DNA of 9,561 nt from CAYGVX01 sp964544285 (GCA_964544285.1 CAZJAQ010000051.1:1-9561), one strand, 5' to 3'; counted from the stretch's first letter, positions 1 to 7,140 are shown. The notes: generated from the sequence alone by a model not told the origin. Translations and numbers: made by a program.

Positions 1-50
1 ATAGCCTTGTAAGCTGTAGGTCGCGGGTTCGAATCCCGCTCGGGGCTCCA
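1..50 (+). tRNA. tRNA-Thr (anticodon UGU), 3' part, cut by window edge
   Basis: The window opens exactly at the 5' strand of the anticodon stem. Bases 1-5 pair with 13-17 (one G-U pair). The seven-base loop at 6-12 is CTTGTAA, which places TGT at the anticodon, read as threonine. A five-base variable loop follows (18-22), then a perfect five-pair T stem (23-27 with 35-39) around TTCGAAT, the 3' acceptor strand TCGGGGC (40-46), discriminator T and an encoded CCA. A U discriminator is normal for archaeal tRNA-Thr, which agrees with the anticodon. The 5' acceptor strand and D arm lie outside the window; the acceptor should begin GCCCCGA. No intron lies just 3' of the anticodon, the usual archaeal position. 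A short T run at 65-69 may end transcription. Confidence 0.93.
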
Positions 51-65
51 CTTAGGCTATGGTGT

Positions 66-107
66 TTTTGTGTGCTCTGCGTCTAGTCTAGACCGTCCTA
101 TTAGGCT
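66..107 (+). repeat. Dispersed repeat, copy A (inverted match to 7698-7739)
   Basis: This stretch matches the reverse complement of 7698-7739. A 25-base core at 83-107 is identical to the complement of 7698-7722. A further 16 or so bases (TTGTGTGCTCTGCG and neighbours) match with a few substitutions and a one-base length difference. The core holds two small palindromes, GTCTAGAC and CCTATTAGG. The copy lies 16 bases after the tRNA gene and 33 bases past the stop of the convergent phosphoesterase gene, so it is non-coding. I do not recognise the family; a small non-autonomous mobile repeat, an RNA element or a shared regulatory site are all possible. Confidence 0.85.
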
Positions 108-139
108 TATAACATGGATGTTGGCTCTGGGGGTTTGGG

Positions 140-802
140 TTATAGTTGGTCTGGTTTGATGTTTGTGGTTTTGTTGAGGTCTACGAGGGCGCATCTTCCA
201 TGTCTTGCGGGTCCTGGGTTGACTATGGTGGTGTTGTTTATCGTGTCTGTGCCTGGTGCTTCGTGGATGTGACCGCAGATGACTAGTTTTGGGCTGGTTT
301 TTTCTATGAATTCTCTTAGGCTAATGCTTCCTACATGCTCGCCTGTGAAGGCTATGTCTACGTTGGTGTTCTTCGGCGGGGAATGGGAAACTAGAACTGT
401 TGTGGATTTGGTTTGGCAGGCGTTGTAGGCTTGTCTAAGGATGTTGGCGATTTCTGTCTCTGATAGTTCAAAGGGCGTGTGGAAGGGGCTTGGCGAGGAA
501 CCTCCGACACCGAGGAAATTGACGCTGTTGATTTGTCTGCATTTTCCGTGGACAGACTCTGCGGTCTCCAGTTTCTCTTCCGCTAAAGTGGGTGGGTCGC
601 AGTTACCCGGCACGAACAACGTTGGAGCAGTGTTGATTAAAGATAGAAGTTCCCTGGCTTGTTGCGGAAGCCCGAAATGTGTTACGTCGCCACACACGAC
701 AACGACGTCCGCATGGCTCTGCCCTGCTTTCAAGGCTGTCTTTCGAAAAGCCTCAGCACTTCCGTGAAAATCAGTCGTCGCCAAGATTCTCAAATGCTGC
801 AC
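140..802 (-). CDS. Calcineurin-like metallophosphoesterase
   Basis: This 220-residue protein carries the full metal-binding signature of the calcineurin-like phosphoesterase superfamily: DFH at 11-13, GD at 38-39, GNCD at 66-69 (a variant of the usual GNHD), SHSPP starting at 139, and GHIH at 177-180. These residues bind two metal ions and hydrolyse phosphomono- or phosphodiesters. Size and order fit the small YfcE/Icc-like archaeal group. The substrate cannot be told from sequence. The start is a GTG at 800-802, with AAGGA five bases upstream, and it falls just before the first beta strand, so no residues appear to be missing. No signal peptide is visible, so it is probably cytosolic. It is divergent from purM and likely shares the AT-rich promoter zone with it. 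The gene converges on the tRNA, and repeat copy A lies in its 3' flank. The Cys in GNCD is the only oddity in the motif set. Confidence 0.9.
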   Translation of the reverse strand: MQHLRILATTDFHGSAEAFRKTALKAGQSHADVVVVCGDVTHFGLPQQARELLSLINTAPTLFVPGNCDPPTLAEEKLETAESVHGKCRQINSVNFLGVGGSSPSPFHTPFELSETEIANILRQAYNACQTKSTTVLVSHSPPKNTNVDIAFTGEHVGSISLREFIEKTSPKLVICGHIHEAPGTDTINNTTIVNPGPARHGRCALVDLNKTTNIKPDQL

Positions 803-838
803 TCTCTTCCTTGCACATCGAACATAAGAAAGAGGGCA

Positions 839-856
839 TGTTTAAAGTTTTTAACG
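839..856. promoter_or_regulatory. AT-rich divergent promoter zone of phosphoesterase gene and purM
   Basis: The divergent starts at 802 and 890 are 87 bases apart and the only strong AT stretch between them is here (TTTAAAGTTTTTAA). Its centre is about 40-45 bases from either start. With the usual archaeal distance of about 25 bases from TATA box to start site, each mRNA would have a short leader of about 15-20 bases. The purM start (CAGCCACC before ATG) has no Shine-Dalgarno site, while the phosphoesterase gene has AAGGA. Use in both directions is inferred. Confidence 0.5.
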
Positions 857-889
857 TTGAGCCCAGAATAATCACACGAGACAGCCACC

Positions 890-1951
890 ATGACGAAGAA
901 ACTAACATACGCTAAAGCGGGCGTTGACAGGGAACTGAGAGCAAGGTCAAAGGCTGCTCTGAAAGCGCTGAAACAAACATACAGGTTCAGTGTTTACGGA
1001 GAGGTTTTGCAGCTTCCCTATGGCAACGTCTTCCCCATAGGCGACAGGTACCTCGACCTCGCTATAGAAGGGGTTGGAACCAAAGTCCTCTTGGCACAGC
1101 TCGCCAACAAATACGACACTATCGGCATCGACGCCGTAGCCATGGCTGTGAACGACGTGATACGGTCTGGAGCCAAACCCCTAGCTATAGCCGACAATAT
1201 ACATGCCCAAAAATCCGATCCTGCACTCGTGCAAGAGTGGATGAAAGGCATAGCAAAGGGCGCCACCGAGAGCCAATGCGTCGTTGCAGGCGGAGAAATC
1301 GGAGACGTATCCGAACTCATAAGGGGGATGGAAGAGGGCAAGGGGTTCGACATGATAGTCGCCTGCATCGGCGAAGTGGACAAAGACCACATAATACTCG
1401 GCAACAGCATCGAGCCCAAAGACGTTGTGATAGGCATGCGAAGCTCGGGCATCCACAGCAACGGCATCACGCTTGCAAGAAAAGTCTTGTTTAAACAATG
1501 GGGCGGCAGATACGACTCCCACGATGTCCCAGAGGGCTTAGGAAGAGAACTCATCCACGAAGTCCTAGAACCCACAAAAATCTACGCAAAACCTCTACAG
1601 CAAACCGCAAAGCAGCATAGAATCAAGGGTGCCGTCCACATAACCGGAGACGCCTACCTCAAGTTCAACAGACTCGCCGAATTCTCAAAGAAGATTGGCT
1701 TCGAGTTTAACAACTTCAAGCCCCAACCCATCTTCAAACTCATACAAGAAACAGGGGGCATCACAGACGGGGAGATGCTGAAGACTTTTAACATGGGATG
1801 GGGGTTCGCCATAGTCGTAGCCAAAGAGGAAGAAGACGGCGTCTTAGACGCTTTAGAAAGGGGCAGAGTTGAAGCAGAACCGATAGGGCAAGCGACCTCC
1901 ACGAAAGGAATTGCCGCCGTCTACGATGGAAAGAAGCTGCTGCTCGCATAG
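890..1951 (+). CDS. purM: Phosphoribosylformylglycinamidine cyclo-ligase (AIR synthetase)
   Basis: PurM closes the imidazole ring: FGAM plus ATP gives aminoimidazole ribonucleotide, ADP and phosphate, the fifth step of purine synthesis, in the cytosol. The 353-residue protein has the family's usual length and landmarks: TYAKAGVD at 6-13, EGVGTK at 60-65, the DAVAMAVND segment at 81-89 followed by IRSGAKPLAIADNI, GGEIGDV at 134-140 and SSGIHSNG at 185-192. The ATP-binding second domain starts around 180. HITGDAY near residue 250 stands where bacterial enzymes have a glycine-rich HITGGG stretch; I read this as an archaeal variant, not damage. The ATG is not preceded by an SD site, so initiation is probably by a short or absent leader. 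It lies 67 bases upstream of purS, whose own promoter fills the gap, so purM may be a separate transcription unit beside the FGAM synthase operon. Confidence 0.95.
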   Translation: MTKKLTYAKAGVDRELRARSKAALKALKQTYRFSVYGEVLQLPYGNVFPIGDRYLDLAIEGVGTKVLLAQLANKYDTIGIDAVAMAVNDVIRSGAKPLAIADNIHAQKSDPALVQEWMKGIAKGATESQCVVAGGEIGDVSELIRGMEEGKGFDMIVACIGEVDKDHIILGNSIEPKDVVIGMRSSGIHSNGITLARKVLFKQWGGRYDSHDVPEGLGRELIHEVLEPTKIYAKPLQQTAKQHRIKGAVHITGDAYLKFNRLAEFSKKIGFEFNNFKPQPIFKLIQETGGITDGEMLKTFNMGWGFAIVVAKEEEDGVLDALERGRVEAEPIGQATSTKGIAAVYDGKKLLLA

Positions 1952-1987
1952 CTTTTATACTTTTGTTTAAATTTCCACTTACACAAG

Positions 1988-1998
1988 ATTTAAATTTT
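1988..1998 (+). promoter_or_regulatory. TATA-like box for purS, leaderless arrangement
   Basis: ATTTAAATTTT is preceded by a purine patch (CAAG) that could serve as a BRE element. The box centre is about 26 bases before the A of the purS ATG, the distance at which archaeal transcription normally starts. No SD site lies before that ATG (TTAATTATAAACT). Together this suggests a leaderless mRNA starting at or near the ATG. The T-rich bases just after the purM stop (1952-1971) could end the purM transcript. No experiment is implied. Confidence 0.55.
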
Positions 1999-2018
1999 GA
2001 GCTATTTAATTATAAACT

Positions 2019-2270
2019 ATGCTGTACAAAGCTCGAGTGGAAGTAAGCCTCAAACCGGGGCATTCAGACCCAGAAGGCGAGACAACGGCACGTTCCCTGA
2101 GAGAACTTACCTATCCTGTCAAGAGCGTTGGGGTGAGCAAGATGTATACAATGCTTTTGGAAGCCGACTGCAGAAAGGATGCAGAAGCCAAGGTGGACGA
2201 AATGTGCAAGAAACTCTTGGCAAACCCTACTAAGGATAACTATGCGTTTCAGGTTGAAGAAGCCCGATGA
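2019..2270 (+). CDS. purS: FGAM synthase small subunit PurS
   Basis: PurS is the small structural subunit of the three-part FGAM synthase found in archaea and Gram-positive bacteria. It bridges PurL and PurQ and helps pass ammonia from the glutaminase to the synthetase. The 83-residue length is typical. The sequence shows the expected beta-alpha-beta-beta-alpha-beta pattern, with VEVSLKPGHSDPEGET at the N-terminal strand and turn (about 7-22), VKSVGVSKMYTMLLEA in the middle, and an amphipathic helix rich in K, D and E before the last strand (AFQVEEA). It has no catalytic residues of its own. The ATG is preceded by a TATA-like box at leaderless spacing. Its stop overlaps the purL start as ATGA, which points to translational coupling with purL. 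An overlapping ORF from 1997 in another frame shows no family features. Confidence 0.93.
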   Translation: MLYKARVEVSLKPGHSDPEGETTARSLRELTYPVKSVGVSKMYTMLLEADCRKDAEAKVDEMCKKLLANPTKDNYAFQVEEAR

Positions 2271-4648
2271 CCGCTCCCTTCATTCGTCGCAAGTCACCCT
2301 TCAAACTCTACGAAGTAAACATCCTAGACGCTGACGATGAGCAACTTGTCGCAATCAGCCGAGAACTGGGCGTGGGCTTGAGTTTAGAAGAGATGAAAGC
2401 TGTCAAGAAACACTTCTCCGAGAAAGGCAGAAACCCAACTGACGTAGAGCTCCAAACAATCGGGCAGACGTGGTCAGAACATTGTTACCACAAAACCTTC
2501 AAAGGAAACATAGTCACCAACAAGGGCAGAATCCAGAGCCTCTTCAAAACCTACATCGCCCGAGCAACTAGCGAACTAAACCCCTCATGGTGCATCTCCG
2601 TGTTCGAAGACAACGCAGGCATCGTTGAGTTTGAAGGAGACTATGCAGTCGCCGCAAAAGTGGAAACCCATAACCATCCGTCAGCCATAGAGCCCTTCGG
2701 CGGCGCAGCCACAGGGGTCGGCGGGGTTATCCGAGACGTGTTAGGCGTGTGGGCAGACCCTATTGCTTGTACTGACGTGTTGGGGTTCGGTCCCCTTAAC
2801 TACGACTACAACGCGCTTCCACAAGGCATCAAGCATCCAAAATACCTGTTCAACGGCGTAGTCGCTGGCATCGGCTGCTACGGAAACAACATGGGAATTC
2901 CCACCGTGAACGGAGCCATATGCTTCGACGAAAGCTACGTGGGCAACGTAGTGGTCTATTGTGGATGTGTAGGGCTCCTTCAGAAGAGCAAGTTTGTCAA
3001 GAACGCAAAACCCGGCGACATCCTTCTTCTCGTAGGCGGTAGGACGGGTAGAGACGGAATCCACGGTGTAACTTTCGCTTCCGCCGAGCTGACCGAAAAA
3101 TCTGAAGAAATCTCACGCCCAGCAGTCCAAATCGCCAACCCAATCGAAGAGGAAAAACTGAAGAGAGCTATTATTGAAGTTCGCGACAGAAAACTCGGCT
3201 CGGGCATAACCGACTTAGGCGGGGGAGGCTTGTCCAGCGCTGTGGGAGAGATGGCGCACAGGTTCGGCTGCGGCGCCCGTCTTCAGCTGGAAAAAGTACC
3301 CCTCAAATACGAGGGCTTAGCTCCTTGGGAGGTTTACGTTTCTGAATCTCAGGAAAGAATGCTACTTCTCGTGCCAAAAAAGAACCTGAACCAAGCTTTG
3401 AGAATCTTCGAGAAAGAAGACGTTGAAGCCACTCCAATCGGCGAACTCACAGACGACAATGTTTTAAGGATTAGTTACAAGGGCTATGAAGTCGCAAGCT
3501 TGAGCGTAGACTTTCTCTTCGCCCCACCCAAGACTGAGCGAACCGCCAAATGGAACGGAACGAGGCTAAAAGAACCCACTTTTCCTGAGCCCAAAAACCT
3601 GACCCCCTACGTGTTGAAATTACTTTCTTCGTCGAACATCGCCAGCCGAGAAAGAGTGGTGCGTACCTACGACCACGAGGTAAAAGGGAACACTGTCCTC
3701 AAACCTCTACACGGTGAATTCGGCGGACCCAGCGACGCAGCTGTAATCAAACCCCTAGAAAACAGCTGGAAGGGCTTAGTCATCTCATGCGGCATGAACC
3801 CACGATACGGCAGAATAGACCCCTACTGGATGGCAGCTTCATCCATAGACGAAGCCATAAGAAACAACACCGCAGTAGGCGGAAGAAGAATCGCCCTATT
3901 AGACAATTTTGTCTGGGGAAGCCCCGAAAAACCCGACAGACTGGGAAGCCTCGTCAAAGCCTGCGAAGCCTGCTACGAGTTCGCGAAAGCCTTCGAAAGT
4001 CCCTTCATCTCGGGAAAAGACAGCCTATACAACGAATCACCCCTCGGTCCCGTGTCGCCTACGCTTCTGATAACTGCCTTGGGCGTCATACCCGACATCC
4101 GAAAAGCAGTTTCCCTCGACTTAAAGTCTCCGGGCAATCTGGTTTACGTAATTGGAGAAACTTTCGCCGAGCTGGGAGGCTCAGAATACTATCGACTGAA
4201 GGGAGCAGTGGGCAAGTCAGTTCCCACGGTTAGAGTTTCCCCAGCCAAACAAACAATGAAAGCCATGGTTGAGGCGATTGACAGTGGCTGTGTGCGGGCT
4301 TGCCACGACGTTTCAGAAGGGGGACTCGGCGTAGCTGCTGCTGAGATGTCCTTCAGCGGTGGCTGTGGCGTTGAGCTGCGGTTGAAGGATGTTCCGAGAG
4401 CAAAGGAAGTCAATAGGAATGATTTTGCGTTGTTTTCTGAGTCGAATAGTAGGTTTCTGGTAGAAGTGCCGAAAAAACACGCAGGACGATTTGAATCCAT
4501 AACACGCAACGTTTCTCATGCAGTTGTAGGAAGAGTGACAGATGAACCGCGCCTTCTTGTCTATGGGTTGAAAGATGAAAGAGTGGTAGATGCCGAATTA
4601 AGCGAACTTCTCGACGTTTGGAAACACGGCTTGGAGGCAGAGACTTGA
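2267..4648 (+). CDS. purL: FGAM synthase large subunit PurL
   Basis: PurL is the synthetase subunit that turns FGAR, ATP and PurQ-delivered ammonia into FGAM. This is the small PurL type, without a fused glutaminase. At 793 residues it is somewhat longer than the usual 720-760 or so. The two tandem PurM-like halves are clear. In the first, WSEHCYHK at 69-76 contains the conserved His, ETHNHPSA at 133-140 and GRTGRDGIHG at 258-267 line the active site, and DLGGGGLSSA begins at 316. In the second, SGKDSLYNE lies at 582-590 and HDVSEGGLGVAAAEM at 680-694. The start ATG overlaps the purS stop (ATGA) and the stop codon overlaps the purQ TTG start (TTGA), so the three subunits are probably made in coupled fashion. 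Nothing appears broken or shifted. Confidence 0.96.
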   Translation: MTAPFIRRKSPFKLYEVNILDADDEQLVAISRELGVGLSLEEMKAVKKHFSEKGRNPTDVELQTIGQTWSEHCYHKTFKGNIVTNKGRIQSLFKTYIARATSELNPSWCISVFEDNAGIVEFEGDYAVAAKVETHNHPSAIEPFGGAATGVGGVIRDVLGVWADPIACTDVLGFGPLNYDYNALPQGIKHPKYLFNGVVAGIGCYGNNMGIPTVNGAICFDESYVGNVVVYCGCVGLLQKSKFVKNAKPGDILLLVGGRTGRDGIHGVTFASAELTEKSEEISRPAVQIANPIEEEKLKRAIIEVRDRKLGSGITDLGGGGLSSAVGEMAHRFGCGARLQLEKVPLKYEGLAPWEVYVSESQERMLLLVPKKNLNQALRIFEKEDVEATPIGELTDDNVLRISYKGYEVASLSVDFLFAPPKTERTAKWNGTRLKEPTFPEPKNLTPYVLKLLSSSNIASRERVVRTYDHEVKGNTVLKPLHGEFGGPSDAAVIKPLENSWKGLVISCGMNPRYGRIDPYWMAASSIDEAIRNNTAVGGRRIALLDNFVWGSPEKPDRLGSLVKACEACYEFAKAFESPFISGKDSLYNESPLGPVSPTLLITALGVIPDIRKAVSLDLKSPGNLVYVIGETFAELGGSEYYRLKGAVGKSVPTVRVSPAKQTMKAMVEAIDSGCVRACHDVSEGGLGVAAAEMSFSGGCGVELRLKDVPRAKEVNRNDFALFSESNSRFLVEVPKKHAGRFESITRNVSHAVVGRVTDEPRLLVYGLKDERVVDAELSELLDVWKHGLEAET
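4633..4637 (+). promoter_or_regulatory. Ribosome binding site that sets the purQ start
   Basis: GGAGG lies inside the 3' end of purL, seven bases before the TTG at 4645. Another TTG at 4618, in the same frame, would give nine more residues but lies upstream of this site. Alignment of known PurQ N-termini, where a few residues precede the first strand (IRVCIL), also favours 4645. The purL stop overlaps the chosen start as TTGA. Confidence 0.75.
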
Positions 4649-5463
4649 AGCGTGAGGAAATTCGCGTCTGCATTCTGCGTGTCGGCGGGACAAACTGCGA
4701 CGCCGAGACCAAACGAGCTTTCCAAGAGTCCAAGATGAAGGCAGAGGTTGTCCATTTCAACCAACTCGTGAAGCAGCAGAAATTGCTCGACTACGACGTT
4801 CTCGTGATTCCCGGGGGGTTTTCCCACGGAGACTACGTTCGAGCTGGCGCCATATGGGCAAAAAGGCTCATGGCAAGATTGGGAAAGGACGTTAAGAGGT
4901 TTGTGAGCGAAGAAAGGCTGATTCTGAGCATTTGTAATGGTTTCCAAGTTCTGGTTGAAGCTGGCATGCTTCCGCAATTCAACGGCGTCAGCCCGTTTCC
5001 AGAAGCCGCTCTGGGAACCAACATTCCTTCGGGCTATAACTGCAGGTGGGTCTATCTCAAGCATGAAGGCGGCGGGAAGTGTGTCTTCACCAGAGAGGTT
5101 TCTCATGGTTCTATAATTAGGATTCCAGTGGCTCATTCAGAAGGGCGCTTCATGTTTGCGAAAGAAAACGAGGAAAAATATCTTGAGAGGCTGTTGGACA
5201 ACGACCAACTGGTATTCAGGTACTGCCATTCAAACGGAGAATACGCAGAGGGCGAATACCCAGCAAACCCAAACGGGTCCTTCTACGACGTCGCGGGTAT
5301 CTGCGACCCTTCAGGAACAATCTTCGGTTTGATGCCTCATCCCGAACGAGCTTACTTTGGGTGGCAGTTGCCCGACTGGACGAAGACTGAGACTCCACAG
5401 GCTTCTGGCGACGGAAAACTGATCTTCGACTCAGTCGCTAAGTATCTGATGAAAAAGCTTTGA
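4645..5463 (+). CDS. purQ: FGAM synthase glutaminase subunit PurQ
   Basis: PurQ hydrolyses glutamine and feeds ammonia to PurL in the PurS-PurL-PurQ complex. It is a class I (triad) glutamine amidotransferase. Counting from the TTG at 4645 (272 residues), the nucleophile is Cys97 in SICNGFQ, and the His-Glu pair is His232 and Glu234 in MPHPERAYFG. GGTNCD near 14-19 and VIPGGFSHGDYVRAGA near 54-69 are typical PurQ motifs; the latter forms the oxyanion region. The protein is longer than the roughly 225 residues of Bacillus PurQ. The extra length lies mainly between the nucleophile and the His-Glu pair and at the C-terminus, as in some archaeal PurQs. An upstream TTG at 4618 would give 281 residues but lacks its own ribosome site. 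The gene ends 32 bases from the convergent mscL-like gene. Confidence 0.94.
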   Translation: MKREEIRVCILRVGGTNCDAETKRAFQESKMKAEVVHFNQLVKQQKLLDYDVLVIPGGFSHGDYVRAGAIWAKRLMARLGKDVKRFVSEERLILSICNGFQVLVEAGMLPQFNGVSPFPEAALGTNIPSGYNCRWVYLKHEGGGKCVFTREVSHGSIIRIPVAHSEGRFMFAKENEEKYLERLLDNDQLVFRYCHSNGEYAEGEYPANPNGSFYDVAGICDPSGTIFGLMPHPERAYFGWQLPDWTKTETPQASGDGKLIFDSVAKYLMKKL

Positions 5464-5495
5464 GTGATCAGACATCAGAAAAAAGGGTGGGTTGC

Positions 5496-5885
5496 TTATT
5501 CGATTCCCCATCGCTTAGTCAGCTTGACTAGGACGAAGATTACGAAAGCTACGATGATGAAGGTTATCAAAGCCACCAGAAAATCTCCTATCAGGAATAT
5601 TTGAGTGGCAACTGGAATCTCGAAGGTTGCCAAATTCTCCAAGCCGGGTATGGCGAGACCTATTATGGGCAGTACTAGGTCTTTGACGAGGGCTTGAACC
5701 AAGTTGCCGAGGTAAACGCCCATGATGAAGGCGACGGCGAGACCTATGACTTTGTATTTTGAAAGAAAATCCATGAACTCATTCCACATACCTTTCTTCG
5801 GCGGTGGAGCAGGTGGAGCTGGCTTAGGCGTCAAAAGCTCACGTATCTTCTTGAGTTCTTCCAACATCTTGTCTTCTTTCGACAA
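5496..5885 (-). CDS. mscL: MscL-family large-conductance mechanosensitive channel with N-terminal extension
   Basis: MscL opens a wide pore under membrane tension and releases solutes during osmotic downshock. The 129-residue protein has an amphipathic helix at about 33-45 (MWNEFMDFLSKYK), a pore-lining first membrane helix at about 46-66 rich in small residues (VIGLAVAFIMGVYLG) followed by the charged ALVKDLVLPIIG, a short outside loop, and a second membrane helix at about 96-121 ending in KLTKRW. These match MscL in order and spacing. Two things are odd. An N-terminal extension of about 31 residues holds a charged heptad-like helix (EELKKIRELL) and a proline-rich linker. The C-terminal cytoplasmic helix found in bacterial MscL is missing, as the protein stops a few residues after the second helix. 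The start is TTG with GGGAG five bases upstream. An in-frame ATG six codons later is a weaker choice. The gene likely has its own promoter although it follows the kinase gene on the same strand. Confidence 0.82.
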   Translation of the reverse strand: MSKEDKMLEELKKIRELLTPKPAPPAPPPKKGMWNEFMDFLSKYKVIGLAVAFIMGVYLGNLVQALVKDLVLPIIGLAIPGLENLATFEIPVATQIFLIGDFLVALITFIIVAFVIFVLVKLTKRWGIE

Positions 5886-5920
5886 TCTTTCTCCCTAAAC
5901 GAGCCCTCTTTGCCTATGTG

Positions 5921-5929
5921 CGCATATAA
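5921..5929 (-). promoter_or_regulatory. TATA-like box for the mscL-type gene
   Basis: On the minus strand this reads CTTATATGC. It is centred about 40 bases before the TTG start, so transcription would begin near 5899, leaving a leader of about 14 bases that contains the GGGAG ribosome site (5891-5895). The box abuts the stop of the upstream kinase gene, so the channel gene can be transcribed separately from it. Confidence 0.5.
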
Positions 5930-5930
5930 G

Positions 5931-6833
5931 TCATTCGATGTCGACTAGTCTGGGCAACCCAGTTCTAGCCCCCATCGTCGTTATGCACTTCGAAGCCACC
6001 AGATTCCCAAGCCTTCCACAAGCCTCCAAGCTCCTGTTCTTTAGCAGGCCGTAGAGGAAACCAGCGTTCCACGCGTCGCCTGCGCCTGTGGTGTCGACGA
6101 CTTTTACCTTATAAGGCTCTACAGTTAGGCTTTCTTCGCCGTTGGTTATGAAGCAGCCCTTCTTTCCCAACTTGACCGCCACTATGTTGACTCCTTCGGC
6201 TATCAGCGTTTTGGCGCCTGCCTTGTAGCTTTTACCCATAAGTAATCGCAGCTCGATTTCGTTCGGGAGCATGACGAAAACTCTTTTTGTGATTGGTCTT
6301 AATGCTGGCAAGCCTCTCTTAGCGTAGAGCATGCCTGGGTCGAAGCTTACTTTGACACCTTCTGGAAGCAGTCCAACGAGCTTTTTCTGGGTTTCGAAGG
6401 ATTCTTCGCCCGCAAAAGAGGTTAAATGGAGAAGCCTAGTACTTCTCACGTAATCAATGTTGACTTCTCTCAAATCTACAGCGTCATTGACACCCGGGGC
6501 AACATAGAGTGCCCTTTCGCCCTTCTCGTCCACGAAGCCCATGACGACTCCGCTTCGTCCGCCCTTTGCCACGGCTATGCCGCTCGTGTCGACGTTTTCT
6601 CTCTCAAAGTCGTCGAGCAAAAGTCGTCCTTCACGGTCGTCTGCGACTTTACCGACAAACCCTGTTTTTAATCCTAGGCGTGTCAAGCCTACGATGGTGT
6701 TGGCAGCCGAGCCGCCGCATGACTCTTGGTATTCGGTGACGAAGCTTTCATCCTCTTTCCCAGCTATCCTGTCCACTCTGAAGAGCTTGTCTACGTTTAG
6801 GGCGCCGACGCCGACGGCGTCAAATCGAGTCAC
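5931..6833 (-). CDS. PfkB/ribokinase-family sugar or nucleoside kinase
   Basis: This 300-residue cytosolic kinase transfers the ATP gamma-phosphate to a sugar or nucleoside hydroxyl. The substrate-side motif CGGSAANT is at 39-46. An NEIE motif (NxxE, magnesium and phosphate binding) is at 191-194. The PfkB C-terminal signature DTTGAGDAWNAGF is at 247-259, with the catalytic base Asp253 and the anion hole in GAGD. SFDPG near 163-167 is also seen in archaeal PfkB nucleoside kinases such as MJ0406 of Methanocaldococcus. A lid of beta strands fits residues 13-40 and 90-115. Candidate roles are ribokinase, nucleoside kinase or sugar kinase; the closeness to the purine genes makes a nucleoside or ribose substrate attractive but unproven. 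The start is GTG. No good SD site precedes it, and an AT-rich box (6853-6861, minus strand) is centred about 24 bases upstream, which suggests a leaderless message. Confidence 0.9.
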   Translation of the reverse strand: MTRFDAVGVGALNVDKLFRVDRIAGKEDESFVTEYQESCGGSAANTIVGLTRLGLKTGFVGKVADDREGRLLLDDFERENVDTSGIAVAKGGRSGVVMGFVDEKGERALYVAPGVNDAVDLREVNIDYVRSTRLLHLTSFAGEESFETQKKLVGLLPEGVKVSFDPGMLYAKRGLPALRPITKRVFVMLPNEIELRLLMGKSYKAGAKTLIAEGVNIVAVKLGKKGCFITNGEESLTVEPYKVKVVDTTGAGDAWNAGFLYGLLKNRSLEACGRLGNLVASKCITTMGARTGLPRLVDIE

Positions 6834-7140
6834 TGGGGCATCACTAGCCAGATAATTTTGTGTTTGCGGAATCCTATGTCTTTTGAGTTAATAGAAGTTT
6901 TCCCGAGAAAGGTGGCTAAGTGGAATCTGTTTTTTTATCTTCGAAAGGGATTGCCTCAACTGGGGCTTCCTCATCCGAAAAACAAACTTCGACACCTACC
7001 CTTCCTCTTCCCCTACGACTCCGCACCCAAAACCATGTCTATCCCAAATGCCGCCAACCTATCAGACTAACCACAAAGAAAAAAAGAAAACTACAAATCT
7101 AAAAACCGCCACCACACCTAAACAAGAGGGAAACAGCGAC
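6834..7140. other. 307-base intergenic region with no convincing gene
   Basis: This gap separates the divergent kinase and C-GCAxxG genes. It holds the weak kinase promoter at its left end, a run of seven T bases at about 6929-6935, and an A-rich tract (7071-7107) that may contain the promoter for the gene on the right. The right end carries GAGGG at 7126-7130, ten bases before the ATG at 7141. Short ORFs exist on both strands (for example 6858-7070 plus, 70 residues), but they have no ribosome site, no domain-like pattern and no recognisable homology. I see no tRNA-like or repeat structure. Confidence 0.6.
6853..6861 (-). promoter_or_regulatory. Weak TATA-like box for the PfkB kinase gene
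   Basis: The minus strand reads CAAAATTATCTG here. The box centre is about 24 bases before the GTG start, which would fit leaderless transcription. The match to the archaeal TATA consensus is modest, so this is a tentative call. Confidence 0.35.

Noticed and set aside
1..110. tRNA 3' end as an integration (att) site
   Set aside because: No second copy of the tRNA 3' end is found in the window and no integrase gene is present. The nearby repeat begins 16 bases past the tRNA and does not include tRNA sequence.
882..893. Eukaryote-like Kozak context (GCCACCATGA) at the purM start
   Set aside because: The match is striking, but archaeal initiation does not use this context and a chance match of this size is plausible.
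1018..1575. 185-residue minus-strand ORF opposite purM
   Set aside because: It is fully antisense to a well-conserved purM, and its protein is rich in S, P and M without domain features, as expected from a shadow frame.
4561..5136. 191-residue minus-strand ORF opposite purL and purQ
   Set aside because: It crosses the purL-purQ junction on the opposite strand, has no ribosome site or recognisable motif, and both sense genes are certain.
6858..7070. 70-residue ORF in the gap before the C-GCAxxG gene
   Set aside because: There is no ribosome site or promoter at suitable spacing and the protein shows no domain-like pattern. Short minus-strand frames of 28-36 codons in the same gap (one ending near 6910) are equally unsupported.
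7048..7140. Upstream extension of the C-GCAxxG protein by 31 residues
   Set aside because: The added part is low-complexity (K, T, N) from an A-rich tract, while the ATG at 7141 has a GAGGG site and matches the family's N-terminus.
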